A stretch of 64,000 bases of DNA from Alphaproteobacteria bacterium (GCA_012103325.1 WLWY01000001.1:1696986-1760985), one strand, 5' to 3'; positions 27,865-37,310 are shown, counted from the first letter of the stretch. Numbers and translations are program-made. Notes: a model not told the origin generated them from the sequence alone.

Positions 27865-29261
27865 CCCGTGAAGCCGCCATCGCGGGCGCGTTAGCGTGCT
27901 TCGACGATGGCCAGTACCTGGACATCCTGCGTCGTCGCGTGGCGGTCCCCACCGAAAGTCAAAACCCCGACCGACTGCCCGATCTACGGCGCTATCTCGA
28001 CGAGGAAATCGCACCCGCTTTCGAGGCGATGGGCCACAGCTGCACGATCTTCGACAACCCAGTTGCGGGCGGCGGACCGGTCCTGCTGGCCGAGCGGATT
28101 GAGGACTCGGCCTTGCCGACGGTGCTCGGTTACGGCCATGGCGATGTCATCCTGGGTTATGCCGATCAGTGGTACGAAGGGCTCGATCCCTGGGCGCTGA
28201 CGCAGCGCGGCGACCGGATGTACGGGCGCGGCACGGCTGATAACAAAGGGCAGCACACGCTGAACATGTGCGCGATGGCCGCGGCGTTGGAAGCGCGCGG
28301 GCGCCTCGGCTTCAATTCCAAATTTATGGTTGAGACGGGCGAGGAGAACGGTTCGGCCGGCCTGGCAGAAGTGGTCGAGGCCAACCTGGATGCGTTCGCC
28401 GCCGACGTGTTCATCGCCTCGGACGGGCCGCGGGTATCGCCGGATCGGCCGACGATTTTCCTTGGCGCCCGCGGAGCCAAGAATTTCGATCTGGTCGTCG
28501 ATCTGCGCGAAGGCGGCCATCATTCCGGCAACTGGGGCGGCTTGTTGGCGAATCCGGGCGTTATCCTGGCGCACGCCTTGTCGACTATCGTGTCGGAGAC
28601 GGGAAAGATCCAGATTCCCGAATGGCTGCCGGAACCGATATCGAATTCGATGCGGGCGTCGCTCGCGGACATCACGGTCGAAGCTGGCGAGAACGCGCCG
28701 GAGATCGATCCGAACTGGGGCGAACCCGATCTCGCCCCCGCGCAGCAAGTCTATGGCTGGAACAGTTTCGAGGTGCTGGCGCTCAAGACCGGCAATCCGG
28801 AGCATCCGGTCAACGCCATCCCGCCGCGTGCGCATGCGCATTGCCAGATTCGCTTTATCCAGGGCTCGAAGCCTGATGAATTCCTGCCCGCGCTGCGCCG
28901 CCATCTCGATGCGAACGGGTTTTCGATGGTGGAAATCGCGCCGCCGCTGCCCGGCAATGCGATCAATTTTATCGCCACCCGAACGGAGCCGGACAATCCT
29001 TGGGCACGCTGGGCAGATGCCGCGATCGAGCGCACGTCTGGGCGTCCGACGGCCGTTCTGCCGCAACTGGGCGGATCGATCTGCAACGATATTTTCTCCG
29101 ACACGCTGGGCCTGCCGACGATTTGGATTCCGCATTCTTATGCCGCCTGCTCGCAACACGCGCCGAACGAGCATATTCTGTTGAGCGAGGCACGCGATGC
29201 GATTCAGCTGATGGCGGGCCTTTATTGGGATTTGGGAGAGCCGGGCACGCCCGCAAAATAG
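27861..29261 (+). CDS. M20 family metallopeptidase, first copy
   Basis: A 466-residue zinc peptidase/deacylase. Metal-site motifs are GYGHGDV near residue 92 (His and Asp), GRGTADNKGQH near residue 122 (bridging Asp), ETGEENGS near residue 157 (catalytic Glu pair) and ASDGPR near residue 188; HHSGNWGG near residue 218 starts the dimerisation domain and SQHAPNEH near residue 433 gives the last ligand. Family members hydrolyse dipeptides or N-acyl/N-carbamoyl amino acids. The start overlaps dppF as ATGA, and the next gene is a same-length paralogue 10 bases downstream. A much longer open frame upstream overlaps dppF and is not real. Confidence 0.92.
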   Translation: MTREAAIAGALACFDDGQYLDILRRRVAVPTESQNPDRLPDLRRYLDEEIAPAFEAMGHSCTIFDNPVAGGGPVLLAERIEDSALPTVLGYGHGDVILGYADQWYEGLDPWALTQRGDRMYGRGTADNKGQHTLNMCAMAAALEARGRLGFNSKFMVETGEENGSAGLAEVVEANLDAFAADVFIASDGPRVSPDRPTIFLGARGAKNFDLVVDLREGGHHSGNWGGLLANPGVILAHALSTIVSETGKIQIPEWLPEPISNSMRASLADITVEAGENAPEIDPNWGEPDLAPAQQVYGWNSFEVLALKTGNPEHPVNAIPPRAHAHCQIRFIQGSKPDEFLPALRRHLDANGFSMVEIAPPLPGNAINFIATRTEPDNPWARWADAAIERTSGRPTAVLPQLGGSICNDIFSDTLGLPTIWIPHSYAACSQHAPNEHILLSEARDAIQLMAGLYWDLGEPGTPAK

Positions 29262-29271
29262 GACCGAAAAT

Positions 29272-30672
29272 ATGAGCCGAAGCGATGCGATCGCGAAGAT
29301 CGAAACCTATTTCGACGACGGCGGCTTCATCGCCGATTTGAGCCGCCGTGTCGCCATCCCAACGGAGAGCCAGAACCCGGAACGCATGAGTGTTCTGTAC
29401 GGCTATCTGACCGACGAGATGCAACCTGCCTTCGAACGCATGGGCTATAGCTGCCGCATTCTCGAAAACCCAAGGGAAGGAGCGGGGCCGTTCCTGCTCG
29501 CCGAACGGCACGAGGGCGACGATCTGCCGACTGTCCTGACCTACGGACATGGCGACGTGGTATTAGGCTATGACGAGCAGTGGCGCGAAGGCCTGTCGCC
29601 CTGGGAACTGACCCAGGAAGGCGACCGACTGTATGGCCGCGGTACCGCCGATAATAAGGGCCAGCACACGATCAACATCGCCGCGCTGGAAACGGTGCTG
29701 CAAACGCGCGGGTCGCTCGGTTTCAATTCCAAGCTGCTGATCGAAACCGGGGAGGAGACCAGTTCGCCCGGCCTGAAGCAACTCTGCGAAGAGAACAAGG
29801 ATCTATTCACCGCCGACGTCTTGATCTGCTCCGACGGGCCGCGGCTCAGCCCGCAGCGGCCGACGATCTTCCTCGGCGCGCGCGGCGCCTATAATTTCGA
29901 GTTGGATGTCGACCTGCGCGAAGGCGGCCATCACTCCGGCAACTGGGGCGGGCTGCTGGCCAATCCCGGCGTCATCCTGGCGCATGCCATCGCCAGCATC
30001 ACCAGCGCCACCGGCGAGATCTACGTGCCGGAATGGCGGCCGCCGGGCATTCCCGATTCAGTGCGCAACGCGGTGCATAATCTGGTCATTGATGGCGGCG
30101 AGAGCGCACCAGAGATCGATCCCGACTGGGGTGAGCCTGGCCTGACGGGTGCCGAAAAGGTCTTCGCCTGGAACAGCTTCGAGGTCCTGGCCTTCAAGAC
30201 CGGCAATCCGGAACATCCGGTCAACGCGATTCCGCCGCGTGCAACCGCGACCTGTCAGGTCCGCTTCACGGTCGGCGTCGATCCGGAGGAATTCATCCCG
30301 GCGCTGCGCCGTCATTTCGACGCGCGCGGGTTTTCGGTGGTCGAGGCAACGCCAGCCAAGAAGGGCTACATGATGGCGACGCGGCTCGATCCGGACAATG
30401 CTTGGGTGCAGTGGGCGATCGCCTCGATCCAGAATACGACGGGCAAGGAGCCGGCGGTGCTGCCAAGCCTCGGCGGCTCGCTGCCCAATGACGTCTTTGC
30501 CGACGTGCTGGGAATGCCGACCGTCTGGGTGCCGCATTCCTACGCCTCTTGCTCGCAGCATGCGCCGAACGAGCACATGTTGGCGCCGGTCGCACGGGAA
30601 GGGCTACAGCTGATGACGGGGCTGTTCTGGGATCTGGGCGAAACGCCGCCGAAATGGAAGGACGCGGCATGA
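29272..30672 (+). CDS. M20 family metallopeptidase, second copy
   Basis: A 466-residue protein, the same length as its upstream neighbour and clearly paralogous along its whole length: AIPTESQNP, TYGHGDV, GRGTADNKGQH, ETGEETSSPG, CSDGPR, HHSGNWGGLLANPGVILAH and SQHAPNEH are shared or nearly so. All M20 metal ligands are present, so both copies should be active. Differences around GEETSSPG versus GEENGSAG and in the lid domain may alter substrate range. Its stop overlaps the start of the first amidase as ATGA. Confidence 0.92.
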   Translation: MSRSDAIAKIETYFDDGGFIADLSRRVAIPTESQNPERMSVLYGYLTDEMQPAFERMGYSCRILENPREGAGPFLLAERHEGDDLPTVLTYGHGDVVLGYDEQWREGLSPWELTQEGDRLYGRGTADNKGQHTINIAALETVLQTRGSLGFNSKLLIETGEETSSPGLKQLCEENKDLFTADVLICSDGPRLSPQRPTIFLGARGAYNFELDVDLREGGHHSGNWGGLLANPGVILAHAIASITSATGEIYVPEWRPPGIPDSVRNAVHNLVIDGGESAPEIDPDWGEPGLTGAEKVFAWNSFEVLAFKTGNPEHPVNAIPPRATATCQVRFTVGVDPEEFIPALRRHFDARGFSVVEATPAKKGYMMATRLDPDNAWVQWAIASIQNTTGKEPAVLPSLGGSLPNDVFADVLGMPTVWVPHSYASCSQHAPNEHMLAPVAREGLQLMTGLFWDLGETPPKWKDAA

Positions 30673-32102
30673 CGGACCCCTGCGATCTGACCGCCGTCGA
30701 CGCACGGCGGTTGATCGGCGACAAACGCCTGTCGCCGGTTGAGCTGTTGGAATCCTGCATCGCTCGGATCGAATCCGTGAACCCGGCGGTTAACGCCATG
30801 GTGACCAAAGCCTACGACCGCGCCCGCGAAGAAGCGAAAGCGGCTGAAGACGCGGTGATGAGCGGCGATGAATTGCCGCCGCTGCATGGACTGCCGGTTG
30901 GTATCAAGGATCTCGACGATACCGATGGCATCCGCACGACCTACGGCTCGATGCTCTACAAGGACAATATTCCGGACGAGGATGAACAAGTCGTCGCGGC
31001 GGCACGGCACGCCGGCGGGATCATCATCGGCAAGACCAACACGCCGGAGTTCGGTGCTGGCGGCAACACAAACAATGCGTTGTTCGGCCCGACGCGCAAT
31101 CCGTTCAACACGGAGCTGACCTGCGGCGGATCCTCGGGCGGGTCCGGCGTGGCACTGGCGACGGGCATGGCGCCGCTGTGTCAGGGTTCCGATACGGGCG
31201 GAAGTCTGCGCTTGCCGGCGACCTTCAACGGTGTTGTGGCACATCGGCCGAGCCCCGGCGTGGTGCCGGCGGGATGCCGCGACGTAGCCTATACGACCTA
31301 TCAGACGCAAGGGCCGATGGCGCGCACGGTTGCCGACGCCTCGCTGTTCCTGACGGCGCTGGCAGAGCGCAGCGCCGTCGACCCGATGTCGTTCCCGCTC
31401 GACCCGATGCAGTTTTTGAAAGTGCAGGATGTCGATCTCGGCAGTTTGCGGGTCGCCTTCTCCGAGGATCTTGGGTGCGCGCCGACGGCACAGTCGGTGC
31501 GCCGGACGTTCCGCGAGCGAGTCGCGCTGTTTCATTCGGCCTTCGCCGTTGCCGAGGACAAGGATCCGGATTTCGAGGGCATTCTGGATGTCTTTTGGCT
31601 GCTGCGCGGTATTTACATGCTGGCCAAGCATAATGAACGCATCGATCAATACGGGCCGGAACTCAACCCCAATGTGCGCAGCAACTATGAAGCAGCGACG
31701 CAGATGAACATTACGGACGTTGGCTGGGCGGCCAAGCAACAGCTCGTCCTCTATCAGAAGTTCCAGACCTGGTTCGAAGATTACGATGTGCTGATCTGCC
31801 CCGGCGTGACGGTGACACCGTTCCCGTTCGATCAGCTCTATCCGACCGAAATCGACGGCGCGCCGATGGAAAACTACGTGCATTGGGCGGGCCTGACCTC
31901 CTCGCTTACGGTGATGGGCAATCCTGTTGTGGCCCTTCCCTGCGGATACGACGAGAGTGGCACACCGTTCGGCATTCAGGTGGTCGGCAAGCCCTACCAG
32001 GACCGGTTTACCCTCGGCGTTGCCCATGCGCTGGAACAGATCTTCAACAGCAATTCGACGCTGAAGCGGCCGGCGCCGGATATCGCGAAGTTGGCATCAT
32101 GA
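30669..32102 (+). CDS. Amidase signature family protein, first copy
   Basis: A 477-residue amidase. The Ser-cisSer-Lys triad is visible: Lys in VGIKDLDDTDG near residue 79, cis-Ser in GGSSGGSGVALATG near residue 155 and nucleophilic Ser in GSDTGGSLRLPA near residue 178. It hydrolyses carboxamides, releasing ammonia or an amine; GatA-type function is unlikely because there is no gatB or gatC and three copies lie in a catabolic operon. The ATG overlaps the M20 stop by 4 bases; the longer upstream frame lies inside the peptidase gene. Confidence 0.93.
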   Translation: MTDPCDLTAVDARRLIGDKRLSPVELLESCIARIESVNPAVNAMVTKAYDRAREEAKAAEDAVMSGDELPPLHGLPVGIKDLDDTDGIRTTYGSMLYKDNIPDEDEQVVAAARHAGGIIIGKTNTPEFGAGGNTNNALFGPTRNPFNTELTCGGSSGGSGVALATGMAPLCQGSDTGGSLRLPATFNGVVAHRPSPGVVPAGCRDVAYTTYQTQGPMARTVADASLFLTALAERSAVDPMSFPLDPMQFLKVQDVDLGSLRVAFSEDLGCAPTAQSVRRTFRERVALFHSAFAVAEDKDPDFEGILDVFWLLRGIYMLAKHNERIDQYGPELNPNVRSNYEAATQMNITDVGWAAKQQLVLYQKFQTWFEDYDVLICPGVTVTPFPFDQLYPTEIDGAPMENYVHWAGLTSSLTVMGNPVVALPCGYDESGTPFGIQVVGKPYQDRFTLGVAHALEQIFNSNSTLKRPAPDIAKLAS

Positions 32103-33532
32103 CGGAACCCTGCGACCTCAGCGCTGTCGAAGCGCGCCGGTTGATCGGCCGCAAGCGCTTGTCTGCCCTGGAACTGGTCGAATCCTGCATCGCCCGGATC
32201 GAAATGACGAACGGCTCCGTCAACGCCGTCGTCGCAAGCTGTTACGAGCGTGCCCGAGACGAAGCGCGCGCTGCGACCGAAGCGGTGATGCGCGGTGACC
32301 CGTTACCGCCTCTGCATGGTCTCCCCATCGGTGTGAAGGACCTCAACAACACCGAAGGGCTGGTCACCACCTATGGCTCGCCGCTCTATCGCGATCATGT
32401 GCCGGACAAGGACGAGCGGCTCGTCGCGGCGCTGCGCCAGGCAGGCGGGATCGTCATGGCCAAGACCAACACGCCGGAGTTCGGCGCAGGCGGCAACACA
32501 CGCAACGAAGTCTATGGCGTGACGCGCAACCCGTTCGATCTGGAGCGGACCTGCGGCGGCTCGTCCGGCGGCTCCGCGGTGGCGCTGGCGACCGGCATGT
32601 TGCCGCTTTGCACCGGCTCCGATACGGGCGGCAGCCTGCGCAAGCCCGCGACCTATTGCGGCGTCGCTGCTATCCGCCCCTCCACAGGCGTTGTGCCGTC
32701 CGACCGACGGGTCGTCGGATTGTCGACGTTCAGCGTGCAGGGACCGATGGCGCGTACCGTTGAGGATCTCGGGCTGATGCTGTCGGCGATGGCCGGCGAG
32801 GATCCGATGGATCCTTTGTCCTATCCGCACGACACATCCACGTTTCGCGAGCTGCCGCAAGTCGACCTTAGTCGTTTGCGGGTGGCGGTGTCGGAAGATC
32901 TCGGCTTCGCGCCGGTTGATAACGGTATAAGGCGGACCTTCCGCGAACGGCTTGCGCTCTATCAGGAGTCGTTCCAGACCTGCATGGCGCGCGATCCGGA
33001 TATGGCGACGGCGGCGGATGTGTTCTGGGTGCTGCGCGGCATCTATTTCGTTGCGACCCAGAAGGAGCGCTACGACAATCATAAGGACCAGCTCGGCGCC
33101 AATGTGTTGTTCAACACCGAGGCCGGGCTCGGCATGAGCATGGAACAGGTCGGCTGGGCGAACGCGGAACACGCGACCTTGTGCCGCAACTTCCAGGACT
33201 ATTTCTCGGACATCGATCTGTTGATCTGTCCCGGCCCGGCCGTGCCGCCGTTCCCGCTCGATCAGGGCGCGCCGACGGAAATCAACGGGCAGAAGATGGA
33301 ACATTATATAAGCGCGTCGGGCGTGACTGCTGGCCTGACCTTGACGGGCCATCCTGTCGTTGCACTGCCTTGCGGCTACGATCACACAGGCACACCGTTC
33401 GGCATTCAGATCGTCGGGCCACGCCACCGCGACCGGTTCGTGCTCGGCGCTGCGCGGGCCCTTGAAGCGCTGTTTGCGCAGAACGAGGTACTATCGCGAC
33501 CAGTGCCTGACCTCAGCAAGCTTGCAGCCTAA
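32099..33532 (+). CDS. Amidase signature family protein, second copy
   Basis: Also 477 residues, overlapping the first amidase by ATGA (32099-32102). The triad is intact: Lys in IGVKDLNNTEG, cis-Ser in GGSSGGSAVALATG and Ser in GSDTGGSLRKPA. The N-terminus MTEPCDLSAVEARRLIG is almost the same as in the neighbours, showing tandem duplication, whereas the segment around residues 215-330 differs more, as expected for the substrate-facing region. The gene is open upstream to 31883 but that part belongs to the first amidase. Confidence 0.93.
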   Translation: MTEPCDLSAVEARRLIGRKRLSALELVESCIARIEMTNGSVNAVVASCYERARDEARAATEAVMRGDPLPPLHGLPIGVKDLNNTEGLVTTYGSPLYRDHVPDKDERLVAALRQAGGIVMAKTNTPEFGAGGNTRNEVYGVTRNPFDLERTCGGSSGGSAVALATGMLPLCTGSDTGGSLRKPATYCGVAAIRPSTGVVPSDRRVVGLSTFSVQGPMARTVEDLGLMLSAMAGEDPMDPLSYPHDTSTFRELPQVDLSRLRVAVSEDLGFAPVDNGIRRTFRERLALYQESFQTCMARDPDMATAADVFWVLRGIYFVATQKERYDNHKDQLGANVLFNTEAGLGMSMEQVGWANAEHATLCRNFQDYFSDIDLLICPGPAVPPFPLDQGAPTEINGQKMEHYISASGVTAGLTLTGHPVVALPCGYDHTGTPFGIQIVGPRHRDRFVLGAARALEALFAQNEVLSRPVPDLSKLAA

Positions 33533-33551
33533 ATCCATTGGGAGACTTGAC

Positions 33552-34985
33552 ATGACCGAACCGTGCGACCTGACGGCGACCGAAGCGCGCAATCTGATCG
33601 GTGACAAACAGCTTTCGCCGGTCGAATTACTGGATTCTTGCATCACCCAGATCGAGGCGGTCAACCCGACGGTCAACGCGATTTGCGGCACCTGCTTCGA
33701 TCGCGCCCGCGATGAGGCGAAAGAAGCGGAAGCCGCCGTCATGCGAGGTGATGCGCTGGGCGTTTTGCACGGTCTTCCGCTAGGCGTGAAGGATCTGCTC
33801 GACACCGAAGGGCTATTGACGACGCACGGCTCGCCGCTATTCAAGGACAACGTGCCTACGGCAGACCACAGTCTTGTCGCCGAACTGCGCAAGGCCGGCG
33901 CCATCGTGTTCTGCAAGACCAACACGCCGGAGTTCGGCGCCGGCGCCAACACCAACAACCCAGTCTGGGGTGCGACCGGCAATCCGTTCGATCCAAAACG
34001 TATCTGCGGCGGGTCGTCCGGCGGCTCCGCCGTGGCGCTGGCGACTAACATGATGCCGATTGCTACTGGCTCGGACTCCGGCGGAAGCCTGCGCATCCCG
34101 GCGGCCTTCTGCGGGGTCGTTGCACATCGCAGCACGCCCGGCATCGTGCCGAATGAGAAGCACGGTTTCGGTTACACCACTTTCAGCGTGCTTGGCCCGA
34201 TGGCGCGCAACGTGGATGACATGACCTTGATGTATGCGCCCCTGGTGCGCCATGACCCGGTCGATCCGCTCTCCGCGCCGATGAACCCCAGCGACTACAC
34301 CTCGATCGAGCCAGTCGATCTCAGCACGCTCAAGGTCGCGGTGTCGGAAGACCTCGGGTTTGCGCCGGTCGACAACAGCATCCGTGCGACGTTCCGGGAG
34401 CGCGTGGAGATTTTCCAGTCCGCTTTCAAGGAATGCGTTTCGCGCGACCCTGATCTCGGTACAGTGGACCGGACGAACTGGATCCTGCGCAGCCAGACCT
34501 TCCTTGCGAACCACCGCAACAATTACCAGAACAACCGCGATGCGCTGGGCCCGAACGTACTGATGAATTACGAAGCTGGGCTCGAGATGAAGGCGGATGA
34601 GATTGCCTGGGCACATCAGGAACAGACCAACATCTACCGCCATATGGAAAATTTCTTCAACGACACCGATATCCTGATCGCCCCGACCGTGCCGGTGCCG
34701 CCCTTCCCGGTGGAGCAGCGTTATTGCGACGAGATCAATGGGCAGAAGCTCGACAATTACGTTATCTGGCTGTCGCTGACCTATGGCCTGACGATCCCGG
34801 GCAATCCGGTAACGGCGATCCCCTGCGGGTTGGAGCCGACCGGTACACCCTTCGGGCTACAGATTTGCGGCAAGCATTACGATGACCGTTTCGTCATCGG
34901 TGTTGCGAAATCGCTGGAACGGTTGTTCGAAACCGACCCGCGCACGGCGCGTCCGATTCCCGACATTGCGGGCTTATCCGGCTGA
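33552..34985 (+). CDS. Amidase signature family protein, third copy
   Basis: A third 477-residue paralogue. The ATG at 33552 has GGAG seven bases upstream and is 19 bases after the second amidase, so unlike the previous junctions it does not depend on coupling. Triad: Lys in LGVKDLLDTEG, cis-Ser in GGSSGGSAVALATN and Ser in GSDSGGSLRIPA (Ser where the others have Thr). All three copies share CDLxAxxARxLIG at the N-terminus and KTNTPEFGAG near residue 120. It is the last of the overlapping series; a promoter-like element follows. Confidence 0.93.
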   Translation: MTEPCDLTATEARNLIGDKQLSPVELLDSCITQIEAVNPTVNAICGTCFDRARDEAKEAEAAVMRGDALGVLHGLPLGVKDLLDTEGLLTTHGSPLFKDNVPTADHSLVAELRKAGAIVFCKTNTPEFGAGANTNNPVWGATGNPFDPKRICGGSSGGSAVALATNMMPIATGSDSGGSLRIPAAFCGVVAHRSTPGIVPNEKHGFGYTTFSVLGPMARNVDDMTLMYAPLVRHDPVDPLSAPMNPSDYTSIEPVDLSTLKVAVSEDLGFAPVDNSIRATFRERVEIFQSAFKECVSRDPDLGTVDRTNWILRSQTFLANHRNNYQNNRDALGPNVLMNYEAGLEMKADEIAWAHQEQTNIYRHMENFFNDTDILIAPTVPVPPFPVEQRYCDEINGQKLDNYVIWLSLTYGLTIPGNPVTAIPCGLEPTGTPFGLQICGKHYDDRFVIGVAKSLERLFETDPRTARPIPDIAGLSG

Positions 34986-35003
34986 TTCCGCCGATATAGC
35001 TGC

Positions 35004-35033
35004 TTGACAGGGACCGAGTGGGTTCAGTATGTG
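35004..35033 (+). promoter_or_regulatory. Sigma70-like promoter before the M81 peptidase gene
   Basis: A perfect TTGACA at 35004-35009 is followed after 18 bases by TATGTG (35028-35033). It lies in the 86-base gap between the third amidase and the M81 gene, with about 40 bases of leader, so the peptidase may have its own transcript in addition to read-through. Confidence 0.5.
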
Positions 35034-35071
35034 CGCACTCATGATCTGAATAACTCGGCGGAGCACCATTC

Positions 35072-36556
35072 ATGGGCAGACGTGTCCTGAGCGCCTCGAT
35101 CAAGCACGAGACCAATACCTTCAGCAAACTCCTGACCGGCCTCGACGCCTATCGGTCTCGAGGCCTGCATCTCGGCGATGCGATTGCGCCGGTCTATCTG
35201 GGGACCAATTCGGAAGTCGCGGCGCATTTTGACGCGGCCGCCGAAAACGGCTGGGACATGGTTCCGGTGATTGCCGCCAATGCGGTGCCGTCCGGCAAGG
35301 TGACGCGCGAAGCCTGGGAATACCTCAGCGGCGAGTTGCTGGCGGCAGTCGACGATACCTATGACGGTATCCTGTTGGCGCTGCATGGCGCGATGGTGAC
35401 CGAAGTCGACGAGGACGGCGAAGGCGCGTTGCTGCAGGCGATCCGCGACAAGGCTGGCCCGGACGTGCCGATCTGCGTGTCGCTCGACCTGCATGCCAAC
35501 GTCACCGAGGAAATGGCACAGAATGCTAGCGGGTTGTTCAGTTTTCGCACCTATCCGCATATCGACACCTACGCGACTGGCAAGCGTGCCGCGGAGGCCT
35601 TGCAGGCAGCCATGGAAGGCGAGACAGCACCGCACTGTCTGGTTGCCCGGCGGCCGCAGATCGACGGCGCCAACCATGGCCGCAGTCAGGACGGGCCGAT
35701 GATCGGCCTGTTGCGCCGCTGTAAGGAACATGGCGCGGAGGGCAGGATCGTTGATGTCAGCGTCAATGGCGGCTTTCCCTGGGCCGATATCGAATGGGCG
35801 GGGCCGTCGGTGACGGTCACTTACGACAACGATAAGGACGGTGCAGCCGACCGCGCGCGCGAAATCGCCGAGTCCATGATGGATACGGTCTGGGAAGAGC
35901 GCGCCAACGTGACGATCAAGCATCTGCAGGTCGGCGAGGCGATGGACCGGATCAAGGCGGCGGGTTCGGGCGACAAGCCCATCGTGCTGGCCGATTTCAG
36001 CGACAATCCCGGCGGCGGCAGCTATGGCGACAACCCAACCCTGCTGGCCGGCATGATCGAAGCGGATTTGCAGGGGGCAGTCTTCGGTACGATTGCCGAT
36101 CCGGAAGCCGTGATCGCGTGCCAGCGCGCCGGTGTCCGTGGCACGGTAAAAATCCCGCTCGGCGGCAAGATCGATCCGGACTTCGTGCCGCCGCTTCGCG
36201 TGACGGGCGAGGTCGTGGCGATCTCCGAAGGCGGATTTACCTACGAAGGGCCGATGGCGACCGGAATGCGCAACACGATGGGGCCGACAGTGGTACTGCG
36301 TATCGGCGGCATCGATGTGATCGTCACGACCAACCGGCTACAGGTCCTCGACCTGGCGATCTTCCGCTCGCAGGGCATCGACCCGGAGGAGAAGCAGATC
36401 GTTGCCGTCAAGTCGGCGCATCATTTCCGCGGCGCCTTCGGACCCATCGCCCGCGAGGTTCTGCTGGTCGACGCGCTCGGTCTGGCGACGCCGAGTCTGA
36501 AGAGCCTCCATTACGAGAATGTCCGCCGCCCGGTCTGGCCGCTGGATATGGAGTAG
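35072..36556 (+). CDS. M81 family metallopeptidase (MlrC-like)
   Basis: A 494-residue protein of the microcystinase C family. The N-terminus VLSASIKHETNTFS has the His-Glu zinc-site pattern, LLALHGAMVTE lies near residue 108, and SLDLHANVTEEM near residue 138 has the Asp and His ligands. PGGGSYGDNPTLL near residue 313 is also conserved. MlrC in microcystin degraders cuts the final Adda-containing fragments; most homologues act on unknown amides and commonly sit beside dipeptide transporters, as here. It probably belongs functionally to the same cluster. Microcystin use is not implied: mlrA and mlrB are absent. Confidence 0.9.
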   Translation: MGRRVLSASIKHETNTFSKLLTGLDAYRSRGLHLGDAIAPVYLGTNSEVAAHFDAAAENGWDMVPVIAANAVPSGKVTREAWEYLSGELLAAVDDTYDGILLALHGAMVTEVDEDGEGALLQAIRDKAGPDVPICVSLDLHANVTEEMAQNASGLFSFRTYPHIDTYATGKRAAEALQAAMEGETAPHCLVARRPQIDGANHGRSQDGPMIGLLRRCKEHGAEGRIVDVSVNGGFPWADIEWAGPSVTVTYDNDKDGAADRAREIAESMMDTVWEERANVTIKHLQVGEAMDRIKAAGSGDKPIVLADFSDNPGGGSYGDNPTLLAGMIEADLQGAVFGTIADPEAVIACQRAGVRGTVKIPLGGKIDPDFVPPLRVTGEVVAISEGGFTYEGPMATGMRNTMGPTVVLRIGGIDVIVTTNRLQVLDLAIFRSQGIDPEEKQIVAVKSAHHFRGAFGPIAREVLLVDALGLATPSLKSLHYENVRRPVWPLDME

Positions 36557-36660
36557 GCCCGACCTATCTCCCGTGCGTTTCAACTACTTGTCACGGCTTG
36601 TTGAAAAGACGCCAGGCGCTGTTTCCGCTAGCCTAGCTATGAAACGATCCGAGGATCTCC

Positions 36661-37254
36661 ATGCGTCTTTTCATCGGTGCTTTTCTCCTGTTGGCGCTTT
36701 GCGCAATACAGCCTGCGGCAGCGCGGCCCTCGCAGATGCCGGTGCCGCGGCCCGCGCCGGACTGGATTATTTCTGAATGGGTTAATGGCGAGGCCACGAC
36801 GCTTCAGGATCTCCGTGGGAAAGTCGTCATCGTCGATTTTTTCCAGCTCTGGTGCCCTGGCTGCAACGCGTTTTCCATACCGCTGCTGAAACAGTGGGAA
36901 CGGACTTTCGCCAAGGAGATCGCGGCCGGGAAGCTTGAAGTCATCAGCATCCATACGGTGTTCGAAGGGCACGACTATCAGAACCCCGATAAGCTGAAGA
37001 AGTTTCTGAAGCGCAAGAAGATCCACCATCTGGTGGGCATCGACCGCCACGCGCCGGGCGACCGGGTACCGCGCACGATGCGCCTGTTCGGCACGATGGG
37101 AACCCCGGAAATGGCGTTCATCGACAAGACCGGGATGATTCGCTTTCAGGAATTCGGTGGGTTCAATGTAGAGCGGGCGGAACGGATGCTGCGGGAGATG
37201 CTGAGAGAAGCGCCTAACCCGAACCGTAGGAAACAGCTCGGCGCGCGTAATTGA
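36661..37254 (+). CDS. Exported TlpA/ResA-like thioredoxin-fold protein
   Basis: A 197-residue protein with a signal peptide (hydrophobic run from residue 4, PAAARPS cleavage near 21). The thioredoxin-fold domain has the active site FFQLWCPGC around residue 60, with a CPGC pair instead of CGPC, and the cis-Pro loop GTPEMAFID near residue 150. It is likely a periplasmic thiol-disulfide reductase serving cytochrome c maturation or protein repair, or a thiol peroxidase-like enzyme. The ATG is preceded by GGATCTCC. It stands alone, separated from the M81 gene by about 100 bases. Confidence 0.82.
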   Translation: MRLFIGAFLLLALCAIQPAAARPSQMPVPRPAPDWIISEWVNGEATTLQDLRGKVVIVDFFQLWCPGCNAFSIPLLKQWERTFAKEIAAGKLEVISIHTVFEGHDYQNPDKLKKFLKRKKIHHLVGIDRHAPGDRVPRTMRLFGTMGTPEMAFIDKTGMIRFQEFGGFNVERAERMLREMLREAPNPNRRKQLGARN

Positions 37255-37299
37255 GATTGGGGCAGGACGCCGCGCTCAACACACTTTCTCGTCGTCCTT

Positions 37300-37310
37300 G
37301 GGCTTGACCC
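37300..37310. repeat. Left target-site duplication of the IS (11 bp)
   Basis: GGGCTTGACCC directly abuts the left inverted repeat and recurs exactly at the right end (38579-38589), the size expected of IS4-family insertions. Confidence 0.9.

Noticed and set aside
30540..32027. 495-codon open frame on the minus strand
   Set aside because: Lies antisense to the first amidase, which has an intact catalytic triad.
35072..36556. A microcystin-degradation (mlr) operon
   Set aside because: Only an MlrC-type M81 protein is present; mlrA, mlrB and mlrD are absent, and M81 homologues are common beside peptide transporters.
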